Source of the DNA: Chryseobacterium sp. UBA6632
GTDB taxonomy: Bacteria; Bacteroidota; Bacteroidia; Flavobacteriales; Weeksellaceae
Length of the DNA: 11,610 nt
Reading direction: 5' to 3'
NCBI GenBank assembly: GCA_002455915.1
Contig: DKLU01000119.1
Coordinates: 1 to 11,610 of the forward strand
In this document: positions 1 through 6,766 of the stretch, piece after piece
How the letters are laid out: each line of letters begins with the position of its first letter
Position numbering within the stretch: the first letter of the stretch is position 1
Made by a program: the position numbers and the translations under genes
Notes under the pieces: model-generated
Told to the model about the DNA's origin: nothing
Seen by the model: only the letters and a program-made list of their open reading frames with translations
Databases searched by the model: none

Positions 1-24
1 GTTGATAGTTGATAGTTGATAGTT
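1..24. repeat. 7-bp tandem repeat (GTTGATA)x3 plus GTT
   Basis: Three perfect copies of GTTGATA followed by a partial fourth copy lie at the very left edge, and the array may continue outside the window. The stretch from 25 to 244 is very AT-rich and shows no gene. The only promoter-like strings I can see there are weak 7-of-8 matches to TAnnTTTG at 202-209 and 215-222, upstream of the peptide genes, without a clear TTG element. Confidence 0.8.
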
Positions 25-244
25 CAAAATTAATTATTTTATATTTTTTTCATTTTTCTTTACGTTTTATTTGCCTTAAAACTTCCCTTTTCATTTGTGT
101 TTATAGGTGTTTTTAATTTTATTTAAATCAAAAAAAATTCCGCATAAATCTCATAATTAATCATTTACATCAAAAATATTTTCATCAATAAGTGAATAAT
201 ATAGATTTTTTTATTATTTTAGTTCAACATTAAAACTAAATAAT

Positions 245-388
245 ATGAAAAATTTAAAGAAACTTTCACGAAAAGATCAGCAACTGATCAACGGTGGAGC
301 GTTGAAAAAATGTAAAAGCAATTCGGAATGCGTCTACGGATGGTGCTGCGGCGGAACTTGCGTTGAATTTGCTTGTATTGAACCCTAA
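245..388 (+). CDS. Double-glycine leader, six-cysteine peptide 1 (bacteriocin-like)
   Basis: This 47-residue peptide was translated by eye. Residues 1-18 form a leader, MKNLKKLSRKDQQLINGG, ending in the Gly-Gly at which C39-type peptidase/ABC exporters cut. The predicted core (19-47) has six cysteines at 23, 29, 34, 35, 39 and 44, spaced C-x5-C-x4-CC-x3-C-x4-C. That order and spacing match the general inhibitor-cystine-knot (knottin) framework of small animal and plant toxins. Such MKNLKKL...GG leaders are known on bacteriocin-like peptides of Chryseobacterium. It is the first of three tandem paralogues, 12 bases before the next. Antimicrobial, toxin or signalling activity is an inference. 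The peptide could also be a RiPP precursor, but no modifying enzyme or transporter is nearby. Confidence 0.85.
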   Translation: MKNLKKLSRKDQQLINGGALKKCKSNSECVYGWCCGGTCVEFACIEP

Positions 389-400
389 AATCTGAACAAT

Positions 401-547
401 ATGAAAAATTTAAGAAAACTTTCAAGAACAGAGCAATCAAAAATAAGCGGCGGTGCGTTAGCCAAAAGATGCAGAACCGATAATGACTGCCTGGGTTTAT
501 GGTGCTGCGAAGACAGATGTTCGAACATTCGATGTGCAATTAACTAA
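401..547 (+). CDS. Double-glycine leader, six-cysteine peptide 2 (bacteriocin-like)
   Basis: This 48-residue paralogue has the leader MKNLRKLSRTEQSKISGG (1-18). Its core has cysteines at 24, 30, 35, 36, 40 and 45, spaced C-x5-C-x4-CC-x3-C-x4-C, exactly the spacing of peptide 1. Apart from the cysteines, a Trp before the CC pair and an Ala-Leu after the leader, the core residues differ strongly from peptide 1. Constant leader and diversified core are typical of exported peptide families. It lies 12 bases after peptide 1 and 13 before peptide 3, so the three are almost certainly one transcript. Confidence 0.85.
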   Translation: MKNLRKLSRTEQSKISGGALAKRCRTDNDCLGLWCCEDRCSNIRCAIN

Positions 548-560
548 TTCTTAATAAACT

Positions 561-722
561 ATGAAAAATTTAAAGAAATTAAACAGACAACAGCAAAAAG
601 CAATCAACGGAGGCGGAAAAATTGTAAAATGTACTGCCGACGATCAGTGTGATTTCTTTCAATGCTGCAGTTACGGAGTATGTGTATATTCAGATATTCC
701 GATCTGTACTCTCCTGTCATAA
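561..722 (+). CDS. Double-glycine leader, six-cysteine peptide 3 (bacteriocin-like)
   Basis: This 53-residue third paralogue has the leader MKNLKKLNRQQQKAINGG (1-18). Its cysteines are at 24, 30, 35, 36, 41 and 49, spaced C-x5-C-x4-CC-x4-C-x7-C. The first three intervals equal those of peptides 1 and 2, while the last two loops are longer, still within the range allowed for knottin folds. The core ends in a hydrophobic tail (TLLS). It is the last gene of the cluster, and a hairpin terminator starts 37 bases after its stop. The function is not known. Confidence 0.83.
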   Translation: MKNLKKLNRQQQKAINGGGKIVKCTADDQCDFFQCCSYGVCVYSDIPICTLLS

Positions 723-759
723 CATCCACATGGAACTTTATTTTAAATTTAATTTTTTT

Positions 760-792
760 GAGCATCCGTTTTTTAGCGGGTGTTCTTTATTT
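760..792 (+). terminator. Rho-independent terminator of the peptide cluster
   Basis: A 9-bp stem (760-768 with 777-785, including three G-U pairs on the plus-strand RNA) closes an 8-base loop and is followed by a T-rich run. It sits just after the third peptide gene and before the mgtE promoter. It therefore separates the two transcription units. Confidence 0.75.
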
Positions 793-850
793 ATAATCTT
801 AAGAAATCCTTAATTTTCTGTCAACATTCTCCAATTTTAAAAATTTGCCC

Positions 851-858
851 TATTTTTG
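851..858 (+). promoter_or_regulatory. -7 box of the mgtE promoter
   Basis: TATTTTTG matches the Bacteroidota -7 consensus TAnnTTTG exactly and lies 22 bases before the TTG start of mgtE, giving a short leader. I see no clear TTG -33 element at the usual 17-23 base distance. Confidence 0.5.
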
Positions 859-880
859 CATATCCTAAAATTTTAACGTT

Positions 881-2203
881 TTGAATTCTAAAGACGAACT
901 TATCTTCAACCCGGCCGATATAGCAGAAACTCTTAGCGAACTTCACGCTGACGAGAGGCTTTTGGCGTTTTTGAAAGTTCCGAAAGAATACAAAGCCGAA
1001 GTTTTTTCTCATTTGGATCCTGATTTTCAGGAAGAAACCATCAGAAGTATCGGAAGCGATGAAGTTTCTGAGATTCTGAACGCGATGACTCCCGATGACA
1101 GAACTGCTCTTTTTGAAGATTTTCCGGATGAATTGATTAAATATTCCATCAATCATCTGAATCCGCAGGAAAGAAGGATTGCTTTAAAATTATTAGGTTA
1201 CAATTCAGATTCTATTGCCCGTTTGATGACGCCTTATTATATTCAAATTCGTAAAGAATGGACGATAAAAAGATGTCTTCAACAGATCAAAAAGGTCGGA
1301 AGTAAGGTAGAAACCATGAACTATCTTTATGTAGTGGATGAAAGAAACCGCCTGATTGATGATATTGCATTAGGAAGTTTATTGTTGGCAGAAGAAGATA
1401 CTTTAATTTCAGATATAACTGATAATCATTTTGTTGCTATTACCACAACCACTTCAAAAGAAGATGCCGTTCAATATTTTGAAAAATATGACCGAGGTGC
1501 TCTTCCGATTGTAACAGAAGCCGGAGTTTTGGTTGGAATTGTAACGATTGACGATATTTTAGATCAAATTGAGCAACAAAACACCGAAGATATTCAAAAA
1601 TTCGGGGGATTGGAAGCCTTGGATTTGCCTTATACTCAAACTTCTTTGATCGAAATGGTGAAAAAGAGAGGAATGTGGCTAATAATCCTTTTCTTCTCCG
1701 AAATGTTAACTGCTTCTGCGATGGGTTATTTTGAAGATGAAATTCAGAAAGCTGTTGTTTTAGCATTATTTGTTCCGCTGATTATTTCCAGTGGAGGAAA
1801 CTCCGGATCACAGGCTGCAACCCTTATTATCAGGGCAATGGCGCTTCAAGAGATTGGTCTGAAAGATTGGTGGTATGTCATGAAAAAAGAAATTTTCACA
1901 GGATTGCTTCTTGGTGGAATTTTGGGAATTATCGGCTTTTTAAGAATCATGGTTTGGCACGAAACAGGGCTTTTCAACTATGGAATTCATTGGGTTTATG
2001 TAGGATTGAGTGTTGGCGTTTCCTTAGTCATGATCGTACTTTGGGGAACACTTTCTGGTTCTATGGTTCCTTTTATTCTGAAAAAATTAAACCTCGACCC
2101 CGCAACCTCTTCTGCTCCGTTTGTAGCCACTTTGGTAGATGTTACCGGACTTATTATTTATTTTTCCGTTGCCGGACTTTTCTTAACGGGTAAACTTTTG
2201 TAA
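881..2203 (+). CDS. mgtE: Magnesium transporter MgtE
   Basis: This 440-residue protein is full length for MgtE, a homodimeric inner-membrane Mg2+ channel gated by cytoplasmic Mg2+. An acidic N domain of helical repeats (about 10-115) is followed by a pair of CBS domains (about 116-235), then five membrane helices (about 262-440). Family signatures are [15 protein letters not shown] (299-313) and the pore helix [18 protein letters not shown] (406-423), in which Asp420 matches the selectivity-filter aspartate. The start is TTG: a stop codon lies in frame at 866-868, no in-frame ATG lies between it and the N domain, and the -7 box just upstream fits. A membrane glycosyltransferase-like gene follows after 12 bases, probably in the same transcript. 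Confidence 0.95.
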   Translation: MNSKDELIFNPADIAETLSELHADERLLAFLKVPKEYKAEVFSHLDPDFQEETIRSIGSDEVSEILNAMTPDDRTALFEDFPDELIKYSINHLNPQERRIALKLLGYNSDSIARLMTPYYIQIRKEWTIKRCLQQIKKVGSKVETMNYLYVVDERNRLIDDIALGSLLLAEEDTLISDITDNHFVAITTTTSKEDAVQYFEKYDRGALPIVTEAGVLVGIVTIDDILDQIEQQNTEDIQKFGGLEALDLPYTQTSLIEMVKKRGMWLIILFFSEMLTASAMGYFEDEIQKAVVLALFVPLIISSGGNSGSQAATLIIRAMALQEIGLKDWWYVMKKEIFTGLLLGGILGIIGFLRIMVWHETGLFNYGIHWVYVGLSVGVSLVMIVLWGTLSGSMVPFILKKLNLDPATSSAPFVATLVDVTGLIIYFSVAGLFLTGKLL

Positions 2204-2215
2204 AACATTTTTATT

Positions 2216-3607
2216 ATGACTGATTTTTCTGTATCTCATAATAAAGATATCATGTGGAAAAGAATTTTAATCGCTTTTTTCGGTTTAGCGTTTATTATTT
2301 TACTAATCGTTAAGCACGATTTAGTAATTGATGATTCTTTTATCACTTTTCAATATTCTAAGAATTTTGCTGAACATTTTAAACCTTGGTACAATTTAGA
2401 TCCTCAATATCAGGGAAACGGACAAACCAGTTTATTATGGATGTGGATTTTGGCATTATTTGCTTTTTTTCATATAAAACCTGAAGATTCATTCATTATA
2501 ATCAATTTATTATTAGGGCTTTTCTTAATTTATAAGCTCGTCAATAATTTTGATTTTAAAGAAAATATTTTCTCGAAAATCTTTAATATATCATTCGGAA
2601 TTTTCTTTACCATTTGGCTTTATTTAAATGCTACGCATGGTTTAGAATCTGTTTTGGCCATTGTCATTTTGTATCAGTTTTTGGCTAATTTCGATTCAGA
2701 CAAAAATTACTACAGTATTTTATTGCCTTTGGTTCGTCCGGAATTTGCTTTATTTCAGGTATTCTATGTTTTAAATTCAAAACTTTTCAGTAAAGATTTT
2801 TTCAAAAAAGTATGTATTTCAGCCGTTGGAATTTTAATTTTTGTAGGTTTTTACTTAGCATTTTTTGATTTTTATATTCCTTTGCCGTTTATTTTAAAAT
2901 CACATTTAACCGTTTTTAGTTTTGCAATTGTTAAAGTTTTCATTGGTTATCTGATTATTTTTGCGCCGGTTCTTATTCAGTTTTTTGAAGAAAAAAAGTA
3001 TTTCAAACTACTCCCGTTATTTATCCTTATTTATTATTACACATTTCATGTAAGCAGTTATTCATCTAGTATTTATATAAGATATTTCTTTCCGTTAATG
3101 GCTTATTTTTTATTTTTTAAGGCTGAAAAATTTCAGGAAAAATGGCCATTAATGAAGAAAATTATTCTGATTGCCTCAGCCTTAAGAATGTTTGATTTAT
3201 GTACCAATTTCTACGAAAGCATGAAAGGCGTTGAAATTGTAAAAGAAGGTTTTGACAGCAGTTATAAAGAATGGACGAAACACCTTACAAAAAAGGATAA
3301 AGTTTCAATTATTGATGCTGGTTATGTGGCCTACTTTTCTCCTTCTATGACTTACGACGGCTACGGATTAAATGACGCGAAATTCTTATTAGCTCTAAAA
3401 AGCTGGGATGCAAATGCCTATAAAGAATATTTTAACAAGAAAGGCATTAACCAAATTGCCCTAGCTTCAACATCTGATAAGGAATTCGTTGCCAGAAGCC
3501 CTTCCGAGGCATTTATTTATCAAACATTAGACTTAAAAAAACGCGAGATTTTGTATATTTATCCTATGGATCAAGGATTTTATTTATACATCTATAAAAC
3601 TCGCTAA
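2216..3607 (+). CDS. GT-C-like polytopic membrane glycosyltransferase (putative)
   Basis: This 463-residue protein has many hydrophobic helices between about 15 and 325 and a soluble C-terminal part (about 335-463). Three features recall the GT-C glycosyltransferases that use polyprenyl-phosphate sugars, such as AftB-like proteins. The first is an Asp-Asp pair in the first extracytoplasmic loop (VIDDSFITFQYSKNF, 37-51) followed by GNGQTSLLW (67-75), a variant of the usual EGYTSxLW. The second is an RPE motif (174-176). The third is a C-terminal stretch IIDAGYVAYFS (365-375) with DGYGLND (381-387). It probably moves a sugar onto a lipid, glycan or protein outside the inner membrane, but the substrate cannot be read from the sequence. 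A second in-frame ATG at 2252 is a possible alternative start and places the first helix nearer the N terminus. It lies 12 bases after mgtE, and its stop overlaps the next start (TAATG). Confidence 0.65.
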   Translation: MTDFSVSHNKDIMWKRILIAFFGLAFIILLIVKHDLVIDDSFITFQYSKNFAEHFKPWYNLDPQYQGNGQTSLLWMWILALFAFFHIKPEDSFIIINLLLGLFLIYKLVNNFDFKENIFSKIFNISFGIFFTIWLYLNATHGLESVLAIVILYQFLANFDSDKNYYSILLPLVRPEFALFQVFYVLNSKLFSKDFFKKVCISAVGILIFVGFYLAFFDFYIPLPFILKSHLTVFSFAIVKVFIGYLIIFAPVLIQFFEEKKYFKLLPLFILIYYYTFHVSSYSSSIYIRYFFPLMAYFLFFKAEKFQEKWPLMKKIILIASALRMFDLCTNFYESMKGVEIVKEGFDSSYKEWTKHLTKKDKVSIIDAGYVAYFSPSMTYDGYGLNDAKFLLALKSWDANAYKEYFNKKGINQIALASTSDKEFVARSPSEAFIYQTLDLKKREILYIYPMDQGFYLYIYKTR

Positions 3608-4338
3608 TGAAAGTAGTCTCGCTGGTTCCTTCCATCACAGAAGCCTTATTTGATCTGGGATTAACTGAAAATGAAGTTATTGGAAGGACAAAATTTTGTA
3701 TTCACCCTCAAGAAAAAGTAAAAAATGTTGCCATTATTGGTGGTACAAAAAATATCAATATTGATAAAATAAAAGCTTTACAACCTGATATAATTCTTGC
3801 GAATAAAGAAGAAAATAGTAAAGAACAAGTAGAAGCTTTGATGGATGATTTTAAAGTAATTGTTACGAATGTAGAAAATATTGAAGACAATTATTATCTG
3901 CTTAAAAATTTAGGAAACATCTTTAATAAAGAAGAAAAAGCACAACTTTTTAATCTGAAAATTTATGAGATTTTAAATGATGCTAAAATTAATTCTAATA
4001 TAAAAGTAGCTTATCTTATTTGGAAAAACCCTTATATGACAGTAGGTTCCGATACTTTTATTCATAAAATTTTAGGAGAAATTGGTTTTGAAAATATATT
4101 TAAGAATCAAAAACGCTATCCCGAAATTCAAACTGAAGATCTTGCAGAAGCTGATATTATTATGCTTTCTTCTGAGCCTTTTCCTTTCAAAGAAAAACAT
4201 ATTGAAGAGTTAAGAGAATTTTATCCCGAAAAAAAGATCATGATCGTAGACGGAGAAGCTTTTTCCTGGTACGGAACCCATATCGCCAAGTGTGAAAGCT
4301 ATTTCAAGGAATTAATTTCTGAAGTCAGCACCTTTTAA
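3607..4338 (+). CDS. BtuF-like helical-backbone binding protein without signal peptide
   Basis: This 243-residue protein has the fold and motifs of class III periplasmic binding proteins (PF01497, BtuF/YvrC-like), which bind cobalamin, haem or siderophores for ABC importers. Visible motifs are SLVPSITE (5-12), GRTKFCIHP (26-34), GGTKN (45-49), LQPDIILA (58-65), the middle helix region around VGSDTFIHKILGEIGFENIF (146-165), SSEPFPF (188-194) and SWYG (220-223). It starts directly at the first beta strand, with no signal peptide or lipobox, so it should be cytoplasmic as written. A secreted longer form is unlikely because the ATG overlaps the upstream stop by one base. No permease or ATPase gene is nearby. 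The ligand is unknown, and a non-transport binding role is possible. Confidence 0.8.
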   Translation: MKVVSLVPSITEALFDLGLTENEVIGRTKFCIHPQEKVKNVAIIGGTKNINIDKIKALQPDIILANKEENSKEQVEALMDDFKVIVTNVENIEDNYYLLKNLGNIFNKEEKAQLFNLKIYEILNDAKINSNIKVAYLIWKNPYMTVGSDTFIHKILGEIGFENIFKNQKRYPEIQTEDLAEADIIMLSSEPFPFKEKHIEELREFYPEKKIMIVDGEAFSWYGTHIAKCESYFKELISEVSTF

Positions 4339-4384
4339 TGAAAACTCCATACACTTTAATCAATTAAAAATCAAACCAATACAT

Positions 4385-4413
4385 AAAGCTCAAAAATATT
4401 TTGAGCTTTTTTC
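4385..4413 (+). terminator. Strong terminator after the mgtE operon
   Basis: A perfect 11-bp stem (4385-4395 with 4399-4409) closes an ATA loop and is followed by a T run. The A-rich 5' arm means it could also work on the other strand, though no minus-strand gene is near. Confidence 0.9.
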
Positions 4414-4422
4414 CATTTTTTT

Positions 4423-4529
4423 CTGCAACCTTTTTATTTTTTTTCATCTTATAAGTAAGAAAAACAAAAACAACCATGAAAACTTTAATTTTACCTTTTT
4501 TATTACTATTAACATTCTTTGTTTCGTGT
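4423..4529 (+). repeat. Direct repeat A: leader and signal-peptide region of lipoprotein 1
   Basis: The segment from CTGCAACCTTTTTATTTT through the first 18 codons is nearly repeated at 5656-5754, with an 8-base length difference before the ATG. The shared block includes CATCTTATAAG and AACAACCATGAAAAC. It marks a tandem duplication of the gene with its own upstream region, and probably carries the promoter, though no exact TAnnTTTG box is present. Confidence 0.8.
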
Positions 4530-5498
4530 ACTCAAAATGCTGACGAAATAGAAGACCTTCAACAAAACGTAGCTTCTTATGATGTGTATGTAGCAGGAAT
4601 GGAAAACTACAAAGCATGTTATTGGAAAAACAATGTGAAAACTTCTTTAATTTCACCAGACAGCACGTATGCATCAAAAATTATTGTGAAAAACAATGAT
4701 GTTCACGTATTTGGAAAAACAAAAACAACTTTCAACGGAACTTATTATTATTGGGAAAATAATATAAGAAAGGATCTTAAACAGTACTTGGGAATTCCTT
4801 CTGCTGTAGAATATCAAATTTTTGATATGGCCATTGATGATAATGATGATTATTTTGTAGGATATTACGACACCATGTCACCTATAGCAAACCAAAGATA
4901 TGCATTCTGTGTTTGGAAAAATGGTGTAAAAACTGTTTTAAACACTTATGATAGTATTATTTATTCGAGTTCGCATATCAATATTTTTAATCACCAACCT
5001 TACATTTCCTCAATGATTCATGATGCAGGAACTATAAAATCGGGATATTTTGTGAACAATACCTTCCATGAAGTTCCAAATATTACTTGGCTTGGTAATT
5101 TTACCGAAACATCAAATGGTATTCATTTCCTGTATGCTAAAGATCAGCAATATTATTACAGACAACTGTCTAATAACACAGAAACTGCCGTAGGAAGTGC
5201 CGGAAATATGAATATTTTCGATGGAAAAATCACTAGTGAAACAAACAATCTATATATAACAGGAACTAGTTTGGAAAATTTCTATTATAAAAATAATGTG
5301 CAAACTAATGTTTCGATTGATCCTACTTATTCTAAAATTAAAGATCTGTTTGTTCTTGATAACAACATCTATATGATTAAAGAGCAACTTAGTCTTTCAG
5401 GAAGTAAAGTTTACATCAACAATGTAGAATCTCAAAATATTTCAAACAGTGTAACCTACCTCAATGCTTTCAATTCAATTTTTGTGGTAGCGAATTAA
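4476..5498 (+). CDS. YWKNN-repeat lipoprotein 1 (probable beta-propeller)
   Basis: This 340-residue protein has a lipoprotein signal peptide MKTLILPFLLLLTFFVSC with the lipidated Cys at 18. The acidic residues after it (NADEIED, 21-27) could help surface export, as in Bacteroidota lipoproteins. The body has about seven repeats, each with a strand ending in an aromatic-x-x-Asn-Asn turn and about 37-54 residues long: YWKNNVKTSL (49-58), YWENNIRKDL (92-101), VWKNGVKTVL (146-155), YFVNNTFHEV (191-200), YYRQLSNN (227-234), YYKNNVQTNV (270-279) and VYINNVES (312-319). The first strands read like VYVAG. This resembles the repetitive 'DVYVAG...YWKNG' surface lipoproteins of Bacteroidota, and a seven-bladed propeller is likely. 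It is paralogous to the lipoprotein at 5701. The ligand and role are unknown. Confidence 0.8.
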   Translation: MKTLILPFLLLLTFFVSCTQNADEIEDLQQNVASYDVYVAGMENYKACYWKNNVKTSLISPDSTYASKIIVKNNDVHVFGKTKTTFNGTYYYWENNIRKDLKQYLGIPSAVEYQIFDMAIDDNDDYFVGYYDTMSPIANQRYAFCVWKNGVKTVLNTYDSIIYSSSHINIFNHQPYISSMIHDAGTIKSGYFVNNTFHEVPNITWLGNFTETSNGIHFLYAKDQQYYYRQLSNNTETAVGSAGNMNIFDGKITSETNNLYITGTSLENFYYKNNVQTNVSIDPTYSKIKDLFVLDNNIYMIKEQLSLSGSKVYINNVESQNISNSVTYLNAFNSIFVVAN

Positions 5499-5530
5499 AA
5501 AAATTACAAAAAAACACAACTTTATAAATC

Positions 5531-5687
5531 TTTTCATCTTATAATTAAAAACACCATGAAAACTTTTAATTTCGCCGATCAATCATTATTAGTTTTCCTC
5601 TCATCCTGTCTACCGCAGGATGAAGAGGAAATCTTTAAATATTTTTTTCACCAAACTGCAACCTTTTTATTTTTTTGCATCTTATAA
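5531..5687 (+). pseudogene. Truncated third copy of the lipoprotein gene start
   Basis: A third copy of the shared leader (TTTTCATCTTATAA, 5531-5544) precedes an ATG at 5556. The open frame of 43 codons (5556-5687) begins MKTFNFADQSLLVFLSSC. Its Cys is at residue 18, the same place as in both full lipoproteins, and an acidic stretch follows (QDEEE, 21-25). The hydrophobic core is spoiled, apparently by an extra T in codon 4 that is later compensated, and no propeller repeats follow. The frame simply runs into the leader of the next gene. I read it as the remnant of a duplicated lipoprotein gene that lost its body. It could still be expressed as a tiny peptide. Confidence 0.5.
5594..5631. repeat. 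Long inverted repeat / hairpin between the lipoprotein genes
   Basis: Arms 5594-5608 and 5616-5631 pair over 15 bp with one bulged A (5623) around a 7-base loop. The core pair is ATCCTG/CAGGAT. A T-rich stretch follows, but not immediately (5632-5648). It may end transcription from lipoprotein 1, act as a processing or attenuation element before lipoprotein 2, or be a REP-like repeat. Confidence 0.7.
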
Positions 5688-5754
5688 GAAAAAAACAACC
5701 ATGAAAACTTTAATTTTACCTTTTTTATTTTTATTAACATTTCTAGTTTCCTGT
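5656..5754 (+). repeat. Direct repeat B: leader and signal-peptide region of lipoprotein 2
   Basis: This is the second copy of the block at 4423-4529: CTGCAACCTTTTTATTTTT, CATCTTATAAG, AACAACC, then an almost identical signal-peptide coding region. The conservation of the untranslated part supports 5701 as the true start of lipoprotein 2. Confidence 0.8.
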
Positions 5755-6762
5755 AAAACCAATGATATGGAAATTTTAGAAAAAAAAGTTGCATCAGTAG
5801 ATTTATATGTTGCTGGGATAGAGAATAATCAAGCCTGCTATTGGAAAAATAACGTTAAGACAAATTTAATTAATGGTACAGGAATAACTGCAAGAAAGAT
5901 TATTGTTGAAAATAATGATGTATATGTTTTTGCAACAAATAATGTAGCTCCATTTGATTATTATCTTTGGAAAAACAATACCAAAATAAATATTAATCAA
6001 TATATAGGTACAAATATAAACACAACAAATCCGGCAGATTACCATCACATCATTAATGATTTTTTGATAGATCAAGGAAATATTTATTTAATCGGAAATA
6101 TAAGAAGTCCTATAACCTATTCCAGTGGAATTAATTCATATACACGCGAGATATGTTATTGGAAAAATGGAGTAAAAACCGTTTTATTTACAGAGAATCC
6201 TCCTTTTTTATTGACTAACATAATTACAAGAAATACTACAATTCATGATGGTAATATTTATATTCCTATCAACAAAAGATTTAATAACTTTACAGATTCC
6301 CCTATTGAAGTTGGTTATTTTGTAAATGGTACATATCATATTGTTCTACCATATTCTAATCAAACCAGCTTTAGACATATCTCAAAAGGTTCAAATGGCG
6401 TATATTTATCAATTTATGACCAAAGCATTAATAAAACTTATTATAAAAATCTTTTAACTAATGCAGATAGTTATTTTTCTCAAACCGTAAAAGGTAAATT
6501 TACTTGCGATGGAAATGATATTTATGACTTTAGCAATGGTCAAAATTATTTAAAAAATGATCAAACCATTTTCTCAAACTATTCTTCAGGATTTGATAAT
6601 ATTGAAGATTTGTTAGCACTTGATCAAAATGTCTATCAAATTAGGTCAAAGTATGTTAATGATAAAAAAGACTCTTTTAAAGTATATATCAACGATACAG
6701 AAGTTCAACAAATAAATGTCTTAGATGGCATTTTCACCTCCATTTTCGTAGTTCCCAATTAA
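5701..6762 (+). CDS. YWKNN-repeat lipoprotein 2 (probable beta-propeller)
   Basis: This 353-residue paralogue of lipoprotein 1 has the signal peptide MKTLILPFLFLLTFLVSC (Cys18), then KTNDMEILEKK and VDLYVAGIENNQACYWKNN. About seven repeats are visible: YWKNNVKTNL (47-56), LWKNNTKINI (89-98), YWKNGVKTVL (153-162), YFVNGTYHIV (206-215), YYKNLLTN (247-254), YLKNDQTI (283-290) and VYINDTEVQQ (328-337). An in-frame ATG at 5620 was not chosen: its 27-residue extension lies over the hairpin and the duplicated leader, and it would bury the signal peptide. The sigma factor gene starts only 4 bases after its stop, so the two are likely co-transcribed and functionally linked. The ligand is unknown. Confidence 0.82.
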   Translation: MKTLILPFLFLLTFLVSCKTNDMEILEKKVASVDLYVAGIENNQACYWKNNVKTNLINGTGITARKIIVENNDVYVFATNNVAPFDYYLWKNNTKININQYIGTNINTTNPADYHHIINDFLIDQGNIYLIGNIRSPITYSSGINSYTREICYWKNGVKTVLFTENPPFLLTNIITRNTTIHDGNIYIPINKRFNNFTDSPIEVGYFVNGTYHIVLPYSNQTSFRHISKGSNGVYLSIYDQSINKTYYKNLLTNADSYFSQTVKGKFTCDGNDIYDFSNGQNYLKNDQTIFSNYSSGFDNIEDLLALDQNVYQIRSKYVNDKKDSFKVYINDTEVQQINVLDGIFTSIFVVPN

Positions 6763-6766
6763 AAAT

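Noticed and set aside
1..24. Possible CRISPR or short-repeat array at the left edge
   Set aside because: The units are 7 bp, directly joined without spacers, and only three are present, so this is a simple tandem repeat.
288..539. Minus-strand frame of 83 codons over the peptide genes
   Set aside because: It runs antisense to two of the three paralogous peptides, whose conserved leader and cysteine pattern are strong evidence for the plus strand.
245..722. Three repeated leaders as a non-coding repeat array
   Set aside because: Each copy is followed by an open frame with aligned cysteines and its own stop codon, so the repetition is explained by paralogous genes.
821..1766. Minus-strand open frames opposite mgtE (821-1156 and 1440-1766)
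   Set aside because: They are antisense to a complete, motif-rich mgtE gene. Their translations are rich in Phe, Arg and Gln and show no domain.
1867..2193. Plus-strand frame inside mgtE
   Set aside because: It is the out-of-frame reading of the MgtE membrane helices, rich in Cys, Trp and Arg, with no recognisable motif.
5620..5700. Upstream in-frame ATG that would extend lipoprotein 2 by 27 residues
   Set aside because: The extension covers the right arm of the hairpin and the leader block shared with lipoprotein 1. It would also place the clear lipoprotein signal peptide inside the protein. The paralogue starts at the equivalent of 5701.
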